From the NCBI GenBank assembly GCA_903835685.1, contig CAILNX010000049.1, forward strand, positions 1 to 43,131: 43,131 nt of DNA, given 5' to 3'. Numbering within the stretch: the stretch's first letter is position 1; the number at the start of each line of letters is the position of its first letter. Shown piece by piece: positions 34,931 through 42,846 of the stretch. A model generated the notes under the pieces. It did no database searches and was not told where the DNA came from. It saw only the letters and a program-made list of their open reading frames with translations. This DNA comes from an uncultured delta proteobacterium. Its GTDB lineage: Bacteria > Desulfobacterota > Desulfovibrionia > Desulfovibrionales > Desulfovibrionaceae. The translations under genes were made by a program, and so were the position numbers.

Positions 34931-36952
34931 TTAGGCCACGGCCGGGGTCGGGCAGGTGTTGTCCACCTGGATGGGCATGATCACAAAGGGCACGCCCAGG
35001 CGGTAGAGTTGGCGCTGCACGGCAAAGACCACGTGGTTGTGCAGGATGCGGGTGAAGAAGGTCTCGGTGGGGAAGACCAACTGTCCGCCGAAGAACACGG
35101 CCCGGGGAAAGCGCTTGAGGATGTCCGGGGCCAGGCCCATGACCTCGTGCACCACGTCCGTGCCGATGGCCGAGACCCCCTCGGCGTGGTAGCCCTGCTG
35201 GTTCATGAACCACAGGTAATGGGAGAGCTGGTCGTCGATGCTCTTCTTCAGGTTCTCCACCTCGGCCGCGCCCTTGAACACCCCTGCGTCCACCATGCCC
35301 ACCTGCACGAACACGAAGCTCTTGAACTCGCCCGGGAAGAGGCGGTGGATATTGAACAGGGTGTGCAGGCCCAGGCCGTTGAACCCGTTGACCAGGAGCA
35401 CCGCGGTCTTGGCCGTGGGGTCGTGCTCGGGGCCGGACTCCGGCCCGGACGGGTTGGCCGGCATGGAGGTCTGCACGTTGGTGGCGGCCACCAGGCAGTC
35501 CAGGCGCTGGATGAGCTTGTGGGTGTCCTCGTAGTGCCTGCGGATGTGCAGGGCCAGGGCCACCAGGGCTCCGGTGACCAGAAGCGTGGCCCAGCCGCCC
35601 TCGAAGAACTTGAGGCAGGTCACGGTGATGAGGATGAACCCGGTGAGGATCAGCCCCACGCCGTTGATGATCAGCCCCTTGCGCCAGTGCAGGGCCGTGG
35701 CCCGGTCCTGCCACCAGTGCTTGACCATGCCCATCTGGGACAGGACAAAGGTGATGAACACGTTGATGCTGTAGAGCACGATGAGCAGGTTTACGGACCC
35801 GTTCGACAGGACCATGAGCAGGAGCCCGGCCCCGCCCATGAGCAGGACCCCGTTCTGGGACACGAAGCGGTCCGAGAGCATGGCGAACTTGGTGGGGAAC
35901 CAGCGGTCCATGGCCATGTTGGCCAGAACCCGGGGGCCGTCCAGGAATCCGGCCTGGGCGGCCACGAACAGGATGGCCGCCTCGGACACCAGGGTCACCC
36001 AGACAAAGGCCGGGCCGAACGAGCCCCAGTCCTTGGTCACGGCCTCGAACAGCACGGCGTTCAAGGTCTTGCCCGGGACCTCGGACACGTGGAAGAAGAT
36101 GTAGTTGAGCATGAGCCCGACCACGGTCACGGCCAGGGACACGGCCATGTACACCATGGTCCGGCGGCCGGTCTTCACCCGGGGTTCGCGCAGGATGGGC
36201 AGGCCGTTGCTCACGGCCTCGATGCCGGTGTAGGTTCCCGCGCCCATGCTGTAGGCCCGCAGCAGCAGGAAGATCATGCCCACGGACCCCAACTCGCTGT
36301 GCGCGGTCTGCACGTCCCGGGTGGTGTTCACGACCAGCTCCCCGAAATTGCTCAGGTGCATGCCCAGGCCGTAGACGATGACCAGGGCGTGGGTGAGCAC
36401 GAAGACCATGAAGATGGGCACCAGCACGGTCACGGATTCCTTGACCCCGCGGATGTTCAGCACGGTCAGGATGACCACCCCGATTACGGCCACGCTGAGC
36501 TTGGCCGTAATCCACTCGGGCGGCATGAAGCTGAACAGGGCGTCCGCCCCGCTGGCCACGGACAGGGTGATGGTCAGGGCGTAGTCGATGAGCAGGGCGC
36601 AGCCTGAGACCATGCCGGTCTTGGGGGACAAAAGCTTGCTGGCCACCACGTATCCGCCGCCGCCCGTCGGGAAGGCCTGGATGATCTGGGAATAGCTGGT
36701 GGAGATGATGAAAATGGTGAAGGCCGTGCCCATGGCCACGAAAATGGCCAGGGTGGGATGCTCACCCAGGGCGATGAAGGCCTCGGAAGGACCGTAACAG
36801 GACGAGGACAGCCCGTCCGCGCCCAGGCCCACCCAGGCGAAAAAGGCCACCAGGGAGAGCTTGTGGAAGATGGAATGGTCATGGGGGCTCAAGGATTTGC
36901 CCAGGACCAGGTCCTTGAGGCGGTGGGAAAACGGGGCTTTCGTCGGTTCCAT
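34931..36952 (-). CDS. APC-family permease with C-terminal cytoplasmic domain
   Basis: A 673-residue inner-membrane transporter of the amino acid-polyamine-organocation superfamily. The ATG at 36952 is used; a GTG six codons earlier is possible. About twelve hydrophobic helices fill residues 30-470, with the APC signature GLGADGLSSSCYGPSEAF and the unwound GGGGY of helix 3. A 170-residue soluble domain follows (NGFNGLGLHTLFNIHR, HEVMGLAPDILKRFPRAVFF), of the kind added to some APC permeases for regulation. Substrate unknown. A Fur-box-like site lies 70-90 bp upstream, so iron control is possible but not shown. Confidence 0.85.
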   Translation of the reverse strand: MEPTKAPFSHRLKDLVLGKSLSPHDHSIFHKLSLVAFFAWVGLGADGLSSSCYGPSEAFIALGEHPTLAIFVAMGTAFTIFIISTSYSQIIQAFPTGGGGYVVASKLLSPKTGMVSGCALLIDYALTITLSVASGADALFSFMPPEWITAKLSVAVIGVVILTVLNIRGVKESVTVLVPIFMVFVLTHALVIVYGLGMHLSNFGELVVNTTRDVQTAHSELGSVGMIFLLLRAYSMGAGTYTGIEAVSNGLPILREPRVKTGRRTMVYMAVSLAVTVVGLMLNYIFFHVSEVPGKTLNAVLFEAVTKDWGSFGPAFVWVTLVSEAAILFVAAQAGFLDGPRVLANMAMDRWFPTKFAMLSDRFVSQNGVLLMGGAGLLLMVLSNGSVNLLIVLYSINVFITFVLSQMGMVKHWWQDRATALHWRKGLIINGVGLILTGFILITVTCLKFFEGGWATLLVTGALVALALHIRRHYEDTHKLIQRLDCLVAATNVQTSMPANPSGPESGPEHDPTAKTAVLLVNGFNGLGLHTLFNIHRLFPGEFKSFVFVQVGMVDAGVFKGAAEVENLKKSIDDQLSHYLWFMNQQGYHAEGVSAIGTDVVHEVMGLAPDILKRFPRAVFFGGQLVFPTETFFTRILHNHVVFAVQRQLYRLGVPFVIMPIQVDNTCPTPAVA

Positions 36953-37024
36953 TCTCTGCTCATCCTTCACAATGGGCTCGTGTTGCGTCCGGCAAGTGGC
37001 AGTGTCTTTTGCTGATCCGCTAAC

Positions 37025-37042
37025 GATAATAAATGATTATTC
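37025..37042. promoter_or_regulatory. Fur-box-like site upstream of the APC permease
   Basis: GATAAT-AAATG-ATTATTC resembles the Fur consensus built from GATAAT hexamers, with one mismatch in the second half. It sits in an AT-rich patch about 75 bp before the permease start. Tentative. Confidence 0.35.
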
Positions 37043-37380
37043 TTATTCTTTAAAAAAGAGGGGGGTACGGAGTTCGGGGGGCTGAAAGGCGGAAAAACGC
37101 GACACAAAACAGCCGAAACGGCCGGGCGGGAACAGGCATGTCGAACCTCCACGGTTATGGCGGGGTGCGCCCCCACCGACGGAGGTTCCCCTTCGAAGCC
37201 TACGGGGTTAGCTGACGGGCTCGGGCCGAAGAGTGCCCTACGCCAAATGGCGATACGCCCCAAAAGTGGGTCCCCCGTTCCTGGTGTCCAGGATTCGGCA
37301 TGGGCAGGCATTTAATCCCGCCCGCCCTGACTGTCAAGTGGACCTCTGGGCCGTGGCTCGCGGCCCGGGACGCAGGAGCC

Positions 37381-37518
37381 CCTCCGGCGGCCAAAGGGCT
37401 TTCGCCCTCTGGACACCCGTATATGGGGAGGTTCTGCCGGATGTCGCGCACGACACCCGGCAGAACCTCCCCAATAAAAGGGGTTCCAAGGGGGCCGCGC
37501 CCCCTTGGCCGCCGGAGG
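37381..37518. repeat. Nested inverted-repeat element, Desulfovibrio-type
   Basis: Outer arms CCTCCGGCGGCCAA (37381-37394) and TTGGCCGCCGGAGG (37505-37518) match over 14 bp. Inside, GGGGAGGTTCTGCCGG (37425-37440) pairs perfectly with 37457-37472, and CCAAGGGGGC (37486-37495) pairs with 37499-37508. Similar CCTCCGGCGGCC elements are, as I remember, scattered between genes in Desulfovibrio genomes. It may act as a bidirectional terminator or be a small non-autonomous repeat. Confidence 0.7.
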
Positions 37519-37569
37519 CACACGACGCCCCGGGCCATGAAACGGCCCCGAAGGTGCGGCTGGTCTGGA

Positions 37570-37818
37570 TCAGGCCTTGAGCGGCTCGGCCAGGAGCATG
37601 GCCAGGTCGAGGAATTCCTCGGGCTCGTCGATTTGGCGCTTGGCTTTGCGCAGGCGGCGGCAGTCCTCGGGGCTGTAGTGGGCGCAGGTGAACAGCTCGC
37701 CGCTCAGGCGGCGGTAGTGGTAGAGACAGACCAGGTCCTCGGACAGTTTGCTGGGAAATTCCGCGAATTCCTCGCACCCGGGGAGCAGACTTTGCGGATC
37801 GAGACGGGTTTGAGCCAT
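37570..37818 (-). CDS. Small Cys-containing protein, unknown
   Basis: An 82-residue soluble protein from the ATG at 37818, with AGGAAGGAAT before it. It holds four Cys (PGCEEF, DLVCLYHYRR, FTCAHY, EDCRRL), not spaced as a known zinc motif, and a Lys/Arg-rich helix before an acidic, Leu-rich end (LDLAMLLAEPLKA). I recognise no family. Transcribed alone; the nested repeat downstream may terminate it. Confidence 0.6.
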   Translation of the reverse strand: MAQTRLDPQSLLPGCEEFAEFPSKLSEDLVCLYHYRRLSGELFTCAHYSPEDCRRLRKAKRQIDEPEEFLDLAMLLAEPLKA

Positions 37819-38088
37819 GGATTCCTTCCTCGCGCCGTGCCCTGGGCAGGATAAACCCCAGGGCAATTTCAACTCTGGCTCCTTTTACCCGACAGCAGGA
37901 CCCTTGGCTACAAGATAAAGTGAGTATTCGCCCTGTAATTGTGCCTGAGACATCCCGCAGGCCTTTCCAGGTGAAAAGCCGGAGGATGTCCGGGGCAAAG
38001 CGTGTAGGGTAACGGTAGAGTTTCCTGGTGATTACCCGGTAGAAAAATAGGTATGAATGTGCGGGAAGGAGCCGGGATCACTCCGTGT
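37819..38088. other. Intergenic region, nothing clear
   Basis: These 270 bases hold no gene. Short inverted repeats (GGGTAA...TTACCC near 38007-38037) are visible but not diagnostic. Confidence 0.4.
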
Positions 38089-39084
38089 TCAGTCTGCCGG
38101 AAACAGGGCGGGTTTTGGCCCGGTCAGCAGGAAGGTCAACTCGTGCTTGTTGTGAAAGAGGTGGACCAGGCGCGCGCCAGGGATGGCCGCAAAGGCCTGG
38201 GCCGCCTCGTGGTCCGTGGCGGCCTGGAATTTGAGCGTGACCACGAAATTGGCGCAGGCTTTCGCGTCCAGATAGGCGCGCACCAGGGTGAGCAGTCGGG
38301 CCGGGTAGCAGATCACGTCCGAGAAGAACCAGTCCACCGGGCCGGTCCAGGCCGGTTCCAGACTGAAGGCGCTGCCCCGGCAGTACTCCACGTTCGGCAG
38401 CGCGGCCACGGCCGCATCCAGGGGGGCCTTGTCCACGCAGAACACCCGGCTGCCCAGCCCGGCCAGGACATAGGCCCAGCCCCCCGGGCTGCCGCCCAGG
38501 TCCAGGCACAGGTCCCCGGGGCCAGGTCCGTGCCCGAGCCCATGCCCGAGCAGGGTCAGGGCCTCCCAGATCTTCAGATAGGCCCGGTTGGGCGGCCCGG
38601 TCCTGTCCTCCTCGAAGCGCGCCTCGCCCCGGGCAAAGGGGCTGGTCGCCGCCGCCGAGGCCAGGATGGTATCCTCCTCCCACAGGGTCCAGGCCCCCAG
38701 GGGCGCGCCGGGCTTGGGCTGGCCAAAGGACAGGGGCCGGGCCGAGACCTTGGGCAGCTTTTCCTGGATCAGGGCCGTGCGCCGGAAATGGTCCAGGGGC
38801 AGGGCCGCCCAGTTGCGGCCCAGGGCCTTCAAGGCCTTGGCCGCCTGGCCGATGGAGGGCGCGGGCAGGAACACCGCCCGGGGCCAGACGTTCTGGACCC
38901 AGGCCAGGGGCAGGGGCGGCCCGTCCACCAACACCAGGGGCTCGCGCACGGCCCGGGGCGTGATCCCGGCCAGGGCCAGTTCGGCCAGGAGATCGTTCAG
39001 GAACCCGGCCGGGGCCTGGTAGACGGTCATTTCCGTCGGGGTTTCCAGCGACGAGGCAGGGGACGTATCCAGCGGCGTTTGCAT
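38089..39084 (-). CDS. RlmM-like 2'-O-ribose rRNA methyltransferase (FtsJ fold)
   Basis: A 331-residue SAM-dependent methyltransferase. The N-terminal half resembles the THUMP-like domain of RlmM; the C-terminal half is an FtsJ/RrmJ Rossmann fold with SAM motif DLCLDLGGSPGGW. The catalytic K-D-K-E set is visible as LKIWEAL, FFSDVICY, VVTLKFQ and KHELTFLL. RlmM methylates C2498 of 23S rRNA in E. coli; the same target is likely but not proven here. The start is the ATG giving MQTPLDTSP; homology proper begins near residue 19. Confidence 0.8.
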   Translation of the reverse strand: MQTPLDTSPASSLETPTEMTVYQAPAGFLNDLLAELALAGITPRAVREPLVLVDGPPLPLAWVQNVWPRAVFLPAPSIGQAAKALKALGRNWAALPLDHFRRTALIQEKLPKVSARPLSFGQPKPGAPLGAWTLWEEDTILASAAATSPFARGEARFEEDRTGPPNRAYLKIWEALTLLGHGLGHGPGPGDLCLDLGGSPGGWAYVLAGLGSRVFCVDKAPLDAAVAALPNVEYCRGSAFSLEPAWTGPVDWFFSDVICYPARLLTLVRAYLDAKACANFVVTLKFQAATDHEAAQAFAAIPGARLVHLFHNKHELTFLLTGPKPALFPAD

Positions 39085-39396
39085 GGGCCGGGCTTACCCC
39101 GGCCGGACCCGGGGCGCAAGGGCCGCTGCTCCCCGGCGTGGGCGTCACGGATTCAACATGAAATGAATATTTTTCGTGCCAAGGCGACAAATATGTATTA
39201 TATAGAAGTATGAAATGGCTCCGGGCTCCTTTTCCGCTCCAGACCTTTATGTCCCCGGAGTCCCCGGCCTGGTTGTGGAACCGGGCGTAACCCTGGCAGA
39301 GGCCCTGTCCTTTCGGCATTGTCTTGGAAAACATGGTTGTTCGCTGATCCGTGTCTGAACCGGACGGGCAACCGGCCAACTGCAAGGAGGCGCGCA
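39085..39396 (+). promoter_or_regulatory. Divergent intergenic region with candidate promoter
   Basis: No gene is seen. An AT-rich patch at 39150-39215 contains TATTAT (39196-39201), 17 bp after a poor -35 (TTCGTG, 39173-39178), which would drive the two membrane genes with a leader of about 190 bases. The boxes are tentative. Confidence 0.35.
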
Positions 39397-39852
39397 ATGA
39401 CGCTGGCCGTTTTGATGCTTCACGCCCTGCTGGGGATGTTCTTCATCCTGGCCGCAGGGTTCGTGTTTGTGGACACGATCAACGCCCGGGAAGAGAACCT
39501 GGCCAGGATCCGGCTTTTCAGCAAGGCCGTGGCCGCTCTCATGTGGGTGACCTACCTGGTGGGCGGATACTGGTACGTGGTCCACTACGCCCCGGAAAAG
39601 GGCTACATCCTCAAGGGTCCCTGGCCCTTTGCCCATGACTTCTTCATGGAGACCAAGGAGCACGTGCTCATGGGCCTGCTGCTCCTGGCCACGTTCCTGC
39701 CCATAGCCGCCGGAAACGACCTGCTGGGCTCCAAGCCCGCGCGGAGGCTGGTGCAGTGGGTCACGGCCCTTCTGGTCATCACCGGCGTGGGAGTGGAAGG
39801 GGCCGGAGCCATCATCAGCATGGGGGCCAAGGTCGCCATGCTTCCCAAGTAA
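39397..39852 (+). CDS. Four-TM membrane protein, unknown
   Basis: A 151-residue inner-membrane protein with a strong AAGGAGG before its ATG. Four hydrophobic helices are visible (about 2-25, 44-62, 87-106 and 120-145). Between helices 2 and 3 lies a conserved-looking HYAPEKGYILKGPWPFAHDF loop with His residues that could bind metal or haem; this is speculation. It precedes a second membrane gene by 12 bp, sharing an operon and a terminator. Family not recognised. Confidence 0.7.
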   Translation: MTLAVLMLHALLGMFFILAAGFVFVDTINAREENLARIRLFSKAVAALMWVTYLVGGYWYVVHYAPEKGYILKGPWPFAHDFFMETKEHVLMGLLLLATFLPIAAGNDLLGSKPARRLVQWVTALLVITGVGVEGAGAIISMGAKVAMLPK

Positions 39853-39864
39853 GGAGGGTTGTCC

Positions 39865-40194
39865 ATGAGCGATTCGACTTTCAACAGTTCCACCCGGGCC
39901 TACGGCCTGTCCCTGGCCGTGACCTCTGTGGTGAGTGGTCTTTTGGTTGTTTTGAAGGAATTGAACGAGGGGGTGCTCACGTTCATGAAGGCCATCACGG
40001 TCCACCACTGGGTGACCCACGGTCTTTTTGACGTGGCCATTTTCCTGATCATCGGCGCGGTGCTGTCCAAGTCCAACCAGGGGCAGGGCGTGAAGATCGA
40101 CGACGAGTGCCTGATCAAGGCCGTGACCGTGGGCTTCCTGCTCGGTTGCGGCATCGTGGCCGCGTTCTACCTCTACGATACCTTAAAGGGCTGA
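39865..40194 (+). CDS. Small three-TM membrane protein, unknown
   Basis: A 109-residue membrane protein from the ATG at 39865, with AAGGAGGGTTGTCC before it. Hydrophobic segments lie at about 12-30, 52-66 and 85-105, and a HHWVTHGLFD motif sits before the second. It belongs with the gene upstream; the two may form one complex. Family not recognised. Confidence 0.7.
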   Translation: MSDSTFNSSTRAYGLSLAVTSVVSGLLVVLKELNEGVLTFMKAITVHHWVTHGLFDVAIFLIIGAVLSKSNQGQGVKIDDECLIKAVTVGFLLGCGIVAAFYLYDTLKG

Positions 40195-40215
40195 TCCGAT
40201 CCGCAAAGGACGTGA

Positions 40216-40248
40216 AAAAGGCCGGGGGCTTCGCGCTCCCGGCCTTTT
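40216..40248 (+). terminator. Strong intrinsic terminator
   Basis: AAAAGGCCGGG and CCCGGCCTTTT form an 11-bp stem with a GC-rich core, flanked by A and T runs on both sides, so it can act in both directions. It ends the membrane operon from the left and the Cys-rich gene from the right. Confidence 0.85.
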
Positions 40249-40268
40249 ATGGTTTGTTCGATCCGTGG

Positions 40269-40652
40269 TCAGGACTTGGCCGGAACCAGATCCTTGCCGC
40301 AGGAGCACTTGCCGGGCTTCTGGCTCACGGTGTTGCAGGGGCAGGCCTCTCCGCAGCCGCACACGAACTTGCCCTTCAAGGGGAACTCCTCATCCTTGCC
40401 GTTCACGGTGATCACGGCCTTGCCGTCCTTCACGCTGACCACCTTGGACTTGGCCATGTCCACGCCGCAGGAGCACTTGCCCGCGTTCATGGACAGGGTC
40501 TTGCACGGGCAGGCCGCCCCGCAGGCGCAAGCGTAAACCTCGTCCCCGGCCTTCAAACCGATGGTCGGCTTCTCCGGGCTGACGGCCAGGGCCATGGCCG
40601 CCCAGGTCAGGGCCAGCAGAACCGCAAACACCAAAAGCGCTGATTTTCGCAT
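40269..40652 (-). CDS. Exported protein with duplicated Cys-rich motif
   Basis: A 127-residue protein. The ATG at 40652 is preferred to one two codons earlier because GGAGG then lies 8 bases away. A signal peptide (MRKSALLVFAVLLALTWAAM, cleavage after ALA) is followed by two copies of a motif: CACGAACPCKT...GKCSCG and CGCGEACPCNT...GKCSCG, each with six Cys. The pattern suggests metal binding or a redox role in the periplasm. A strand-rich part (VVSVKDGKAVITVNGKDEEF) separates the copies. I do not know the family function. Confidence 0.75.
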   Translation of the reverse strand: MRKSALLVFAVLLALTWAAMALAVSPEKPTIGLKAGDEVYACACGAACPCKTLSMNAGKCSCGVDMAKSKVVSVKDGKAVITVNGKDEEFPLKGKFVCGCGEACPCNTVSQKPGKCSCGKDLVPAKS

Positions 40653-40775
40653 GGGCATTTCCTCCGGTTGAAGGGTGGGGGAGGCAGGCGGGCGACTGCC
40701 CGCACTCTCACATCTACCACGGCCAAGGGAGTTGTCAAGACGCGGCCCGGCTGTTCGAGGGTCCGGCCGGCCCGT

Positions 40776-42644
40776 CTATTCGTAGGACAGGTCGTCGCCG
40801 ATGAGGCAGGGGCCGTCCACGAAATGGCTGCCCCCGGCCAGGCAGGCGCATTCGGCGAACACCCGCTGGGTGCAACGGCGGCAGCGGGTCGGGTCCAGGC
40901 GGGTGACGATCTTGCGGATGGCCTCGGCCTTGTTGGGGAAGATGTTGTTTCGTCCGGCCTGGCCGCAGGGTCCCCGGGACATGGTCGCGGCCACCTCGGG
41001 CTTGAGTGAGCAGAGGTACAGGTCCCGGCCCGAGAGCAGCAGGCTGTGCCGCTCGTGAAAGAGCATCTCGCAGCCCGAGAGGTCCATGAAATTGACCCCG
41101 CTGCCCACGATGAGGAGGTGGCACTGCTCCGGGAAGGACTCCGTGAACTTGTGCAGCTCGTCGGTGATGTGGTTCACGGCCCCGAAGAAGATGGACCCGT
41201 CCAGGCGCAGGATCTTCATCTGGGGGCATTCCGGGGTCATGCCGTCCGTGACCTCGATCAGGGTGCGCTTGTCGCTGGCCGCCTCGTTGGCCACCGGGGC
41301 CGGGGCCAGGACCACGAAATGGGGGTGGGAGGTGCGCCGCAGATAGAGCAGGAGCGAGAGCATGACCCCGCCGAAAATGGCGAACTCCAGGTTGGTCAAA
41401 AGCGTGGCCAGGAAGGTGGCTGAAAAGACCGCCATCTCGCTGGCCCCGGCCCGCCAGATGTGGCGGATGCTGGTGAAGTCGATCAGGTTCCAGGCCACCA
41501 GCAGGATGGCCCCGGCCATGGCCGGGATGGGCAGAAAGGCCGTGAGCGGGGCCACCAGGGCCAGGATGCCGATGAGGAACAGGGCTGCGGCCACGGCCGC
41601 CAGCGGGGTCCTGGCCCCGGATTCGTAGTTCAGGCCGCTGCGGGTGAACGAGCCCGAGGAGGCGAAGGAGGAGAAGAAGCTGCCCACCAGGTTGGACAGG
41701 CCCTGGCCGATGAACTCCTGGTTGCTGTCGATGCGCTGTTCGCTCCGGGTGGCGATGGACCGGGAGATGGAGGCCGCCTCGGCCAGGCCGAGCATGGCCA
41801 CGGCCACGGCGCTGGGCGTGAGCAGGCGGATGTCCCCGAAGTCCAGGGTGGGCAGGGTAAAAGGCGGAAACCCACCGGGCAGGGAGCCCACCAGGGCGAT
41901 GCCGTGCTCGTTCGCCCCGATAAAGGCGGCCGCGAAACTCCCGGCCACCATGGCCAGGAGCAGGGCGGGCCAGCGGTGGTCGATCTTGCGGATGGTCAGG
42001 GCCACCAGGAAGGTGGCCCCGGCCACGGCCGCCACATGCAGGTTGGTCCGGGGCAGGCGATGGAGAATCCCGCCCCAGGCGGCCACGAAGGACCCGGCCC
42101 CGGGTTCGTGCACGCCCAGGAAATGTCCGGCCTGGGAGGTGGCGATGAGCAGGGCCGCGCCCGTGGTGAACCCGCTCATGACCGAGTGGGACACGAAATT
42201 GAGCATGCCCCCCAGCTTGGCCAGGCCCATGGAGAACTGCATGACCCCGACCAGGAAGGTCAGGTTCAGGGCCATCTGCACGTAGGGTTCGCTAAAGGGC
42301 GGGGCCTGGGCGCTTAAGTTCGCGTAGATGACGATGGCGATGGCCGTGGTCGGGCCGGAGACCAGGTGCAGGGAGGAGCCCCACAGGGCGGCCACGATGG
42401 CCGGGATCATGGCCGAATACAGACCGTATTCCGGGGGCAGTCCGGCGATGGTGGCAAAGGCCACGCCCTGGGGCAGGACCATGACCGCGCCGGTGAGCCC
42501 GGCCAGCAGGTCGCCCTTCATGGTCCGGCGGTTGACCAGGGGCAGCCAGGCCAGGAAGGGGAAGATCCGCACGCCCAGGGCGCTGGTCTTCACCTCGCCG
42601 CTCTCCCGGTACAGCCCGCTTGAAATCCGCTCCCACCAGCCCAT
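40776..42644 (-). CDS. SulP-family anion transporter with STAS domain
   Basis: A 622-residue inner-membrane transporter. The ATG gives MGWWERISSG and is at the expected place. Ten or more hydrophobic helices cover residues 45-445, with the SulP pattern DLLAGLTGAVMVLPQGVAFATIAGLPPEYGL (split here: it begins near residue 45) and SGPTTAIAI. A cytoplasmic STAS domain follows (about 455-570; ILRLDGSIFFGAV, VNFMDLSGCEML). A Cys-rich tail (TRCRRCTQRVFAECACL) is unusual and might bind metal. Likely imports sulfate or bicarbonate; substrate not resolved. Important for a sulfate reducer if the lineage is right. Confidence 0.93.
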   Translation of the reverse strand: MGWWERISSGLYRESGEVKTSALGVRIFPFLAWLPLVNRRTMKGDLLAGLTGAVMVLPQGVAFATIAGLPPEYGLYSAMIPAIVAALWGSSLHLVSGPTTAIAIVIYANLSAQAPPFSEPYVQMALNLTFLVGVMQFSMGLAKLGGMLNFVSHSVMSGFTTGAALLIATSQAGHFLGVHEPGAGSFVAAWGGILHRLPRTNLHVAAVAGATFLVALTIRKIDHRWPALLLAMVAGSFAAAFIGANEHGIALVGSLPGGFPPFTLPTLDFGDIRLLTPSAVAVAMLGLAEAASISRSIATRSEQRIDSNQEFIGQGLSNLVGSFFSSFASSGSFTRSGLNYESGARTPLAAVAAALFLIGILALVAPLTAFLPIPAMAGAILLVAWNLIDFTSIRHIWRAGASEMAVFSATFLATLLTNLEFAIFGGVMLSLLLYLRRTSHPHFVVLAPAPVANEAASDKRTLIEVTDGMTPECPQMKILRLDGSIFFGAVNHITDELHKFTESFPEQCHLLIVGSGVNFMDLSGCEMLFHERHSLLLSGRDLYLCSLKPEVAATMSRGPCGQAGRNNIFPNKAEAIRKIVTRLDPTRCRRCTQRVFAECACLAGGSHFVDGPCLIGDDLSYE

Positions 42645-42846
42645 GCCCCCCCCTTTTCCGGCAGCCTGCCAAAGGAATAGGGGGATGGGGCGGGGAAGTC
42701 AATGATGGGGACGGGAGGGGGGCGTCCAGAGCTTCGGGCGCGAGGCAGGGCGCAAGCTCCTTGTCCCTGGAGAACCCCGGCCGGGCCGAACGCCCGCCCG
42801 CCCGGCCGGGGTGTTTCAATCTTCGCTTCGTTTCAGGTTCAGATGG
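42645..42846. other. Intergenic region with GC-rich hairpin
   Basis: No gene is seen. CCCCGGCCGGGC (42775-42786) and GCCCGGCCGGGG (42800-42811) form a perfect 12-bp stem, a possible terminator of the minus-strand gene at the right edge, though no T-run follows on that strand. Confidence 0.45.

Larger units (their letters stand above)
36953..37569. other. Long intergenic region with structured repeats
   Basis: No convincing gene is present. It holds an AT-rich promoter-like patch at 37018-37055 upstream of the APC gene and a complex nested inverted repeat at 37381-37518. Open frames across the latter are by-products of the repeat. Confidence 0.5.

Noticed and set aside
34664-36607. 647-codon open frame opposite the APC permease
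   Set aside because: His/Gly/Gln-rich translation typical of antisense high-GC frames; the minus strand codes an unmistakable permease.
37200-37538. 112-codon minus frame in the 37-kb intergenic region
   Set aside because: Mostly made of the nested inverted repeat; no ribosome binding site or domain.
38078-39397. 439-codon open frame overlapping the RlmM-like gene in another frame
   Set aside because: Pro/Gly/Arg-rich shadow; the catalytic K-D-K-E and SAM motifs are in the chosen frame.
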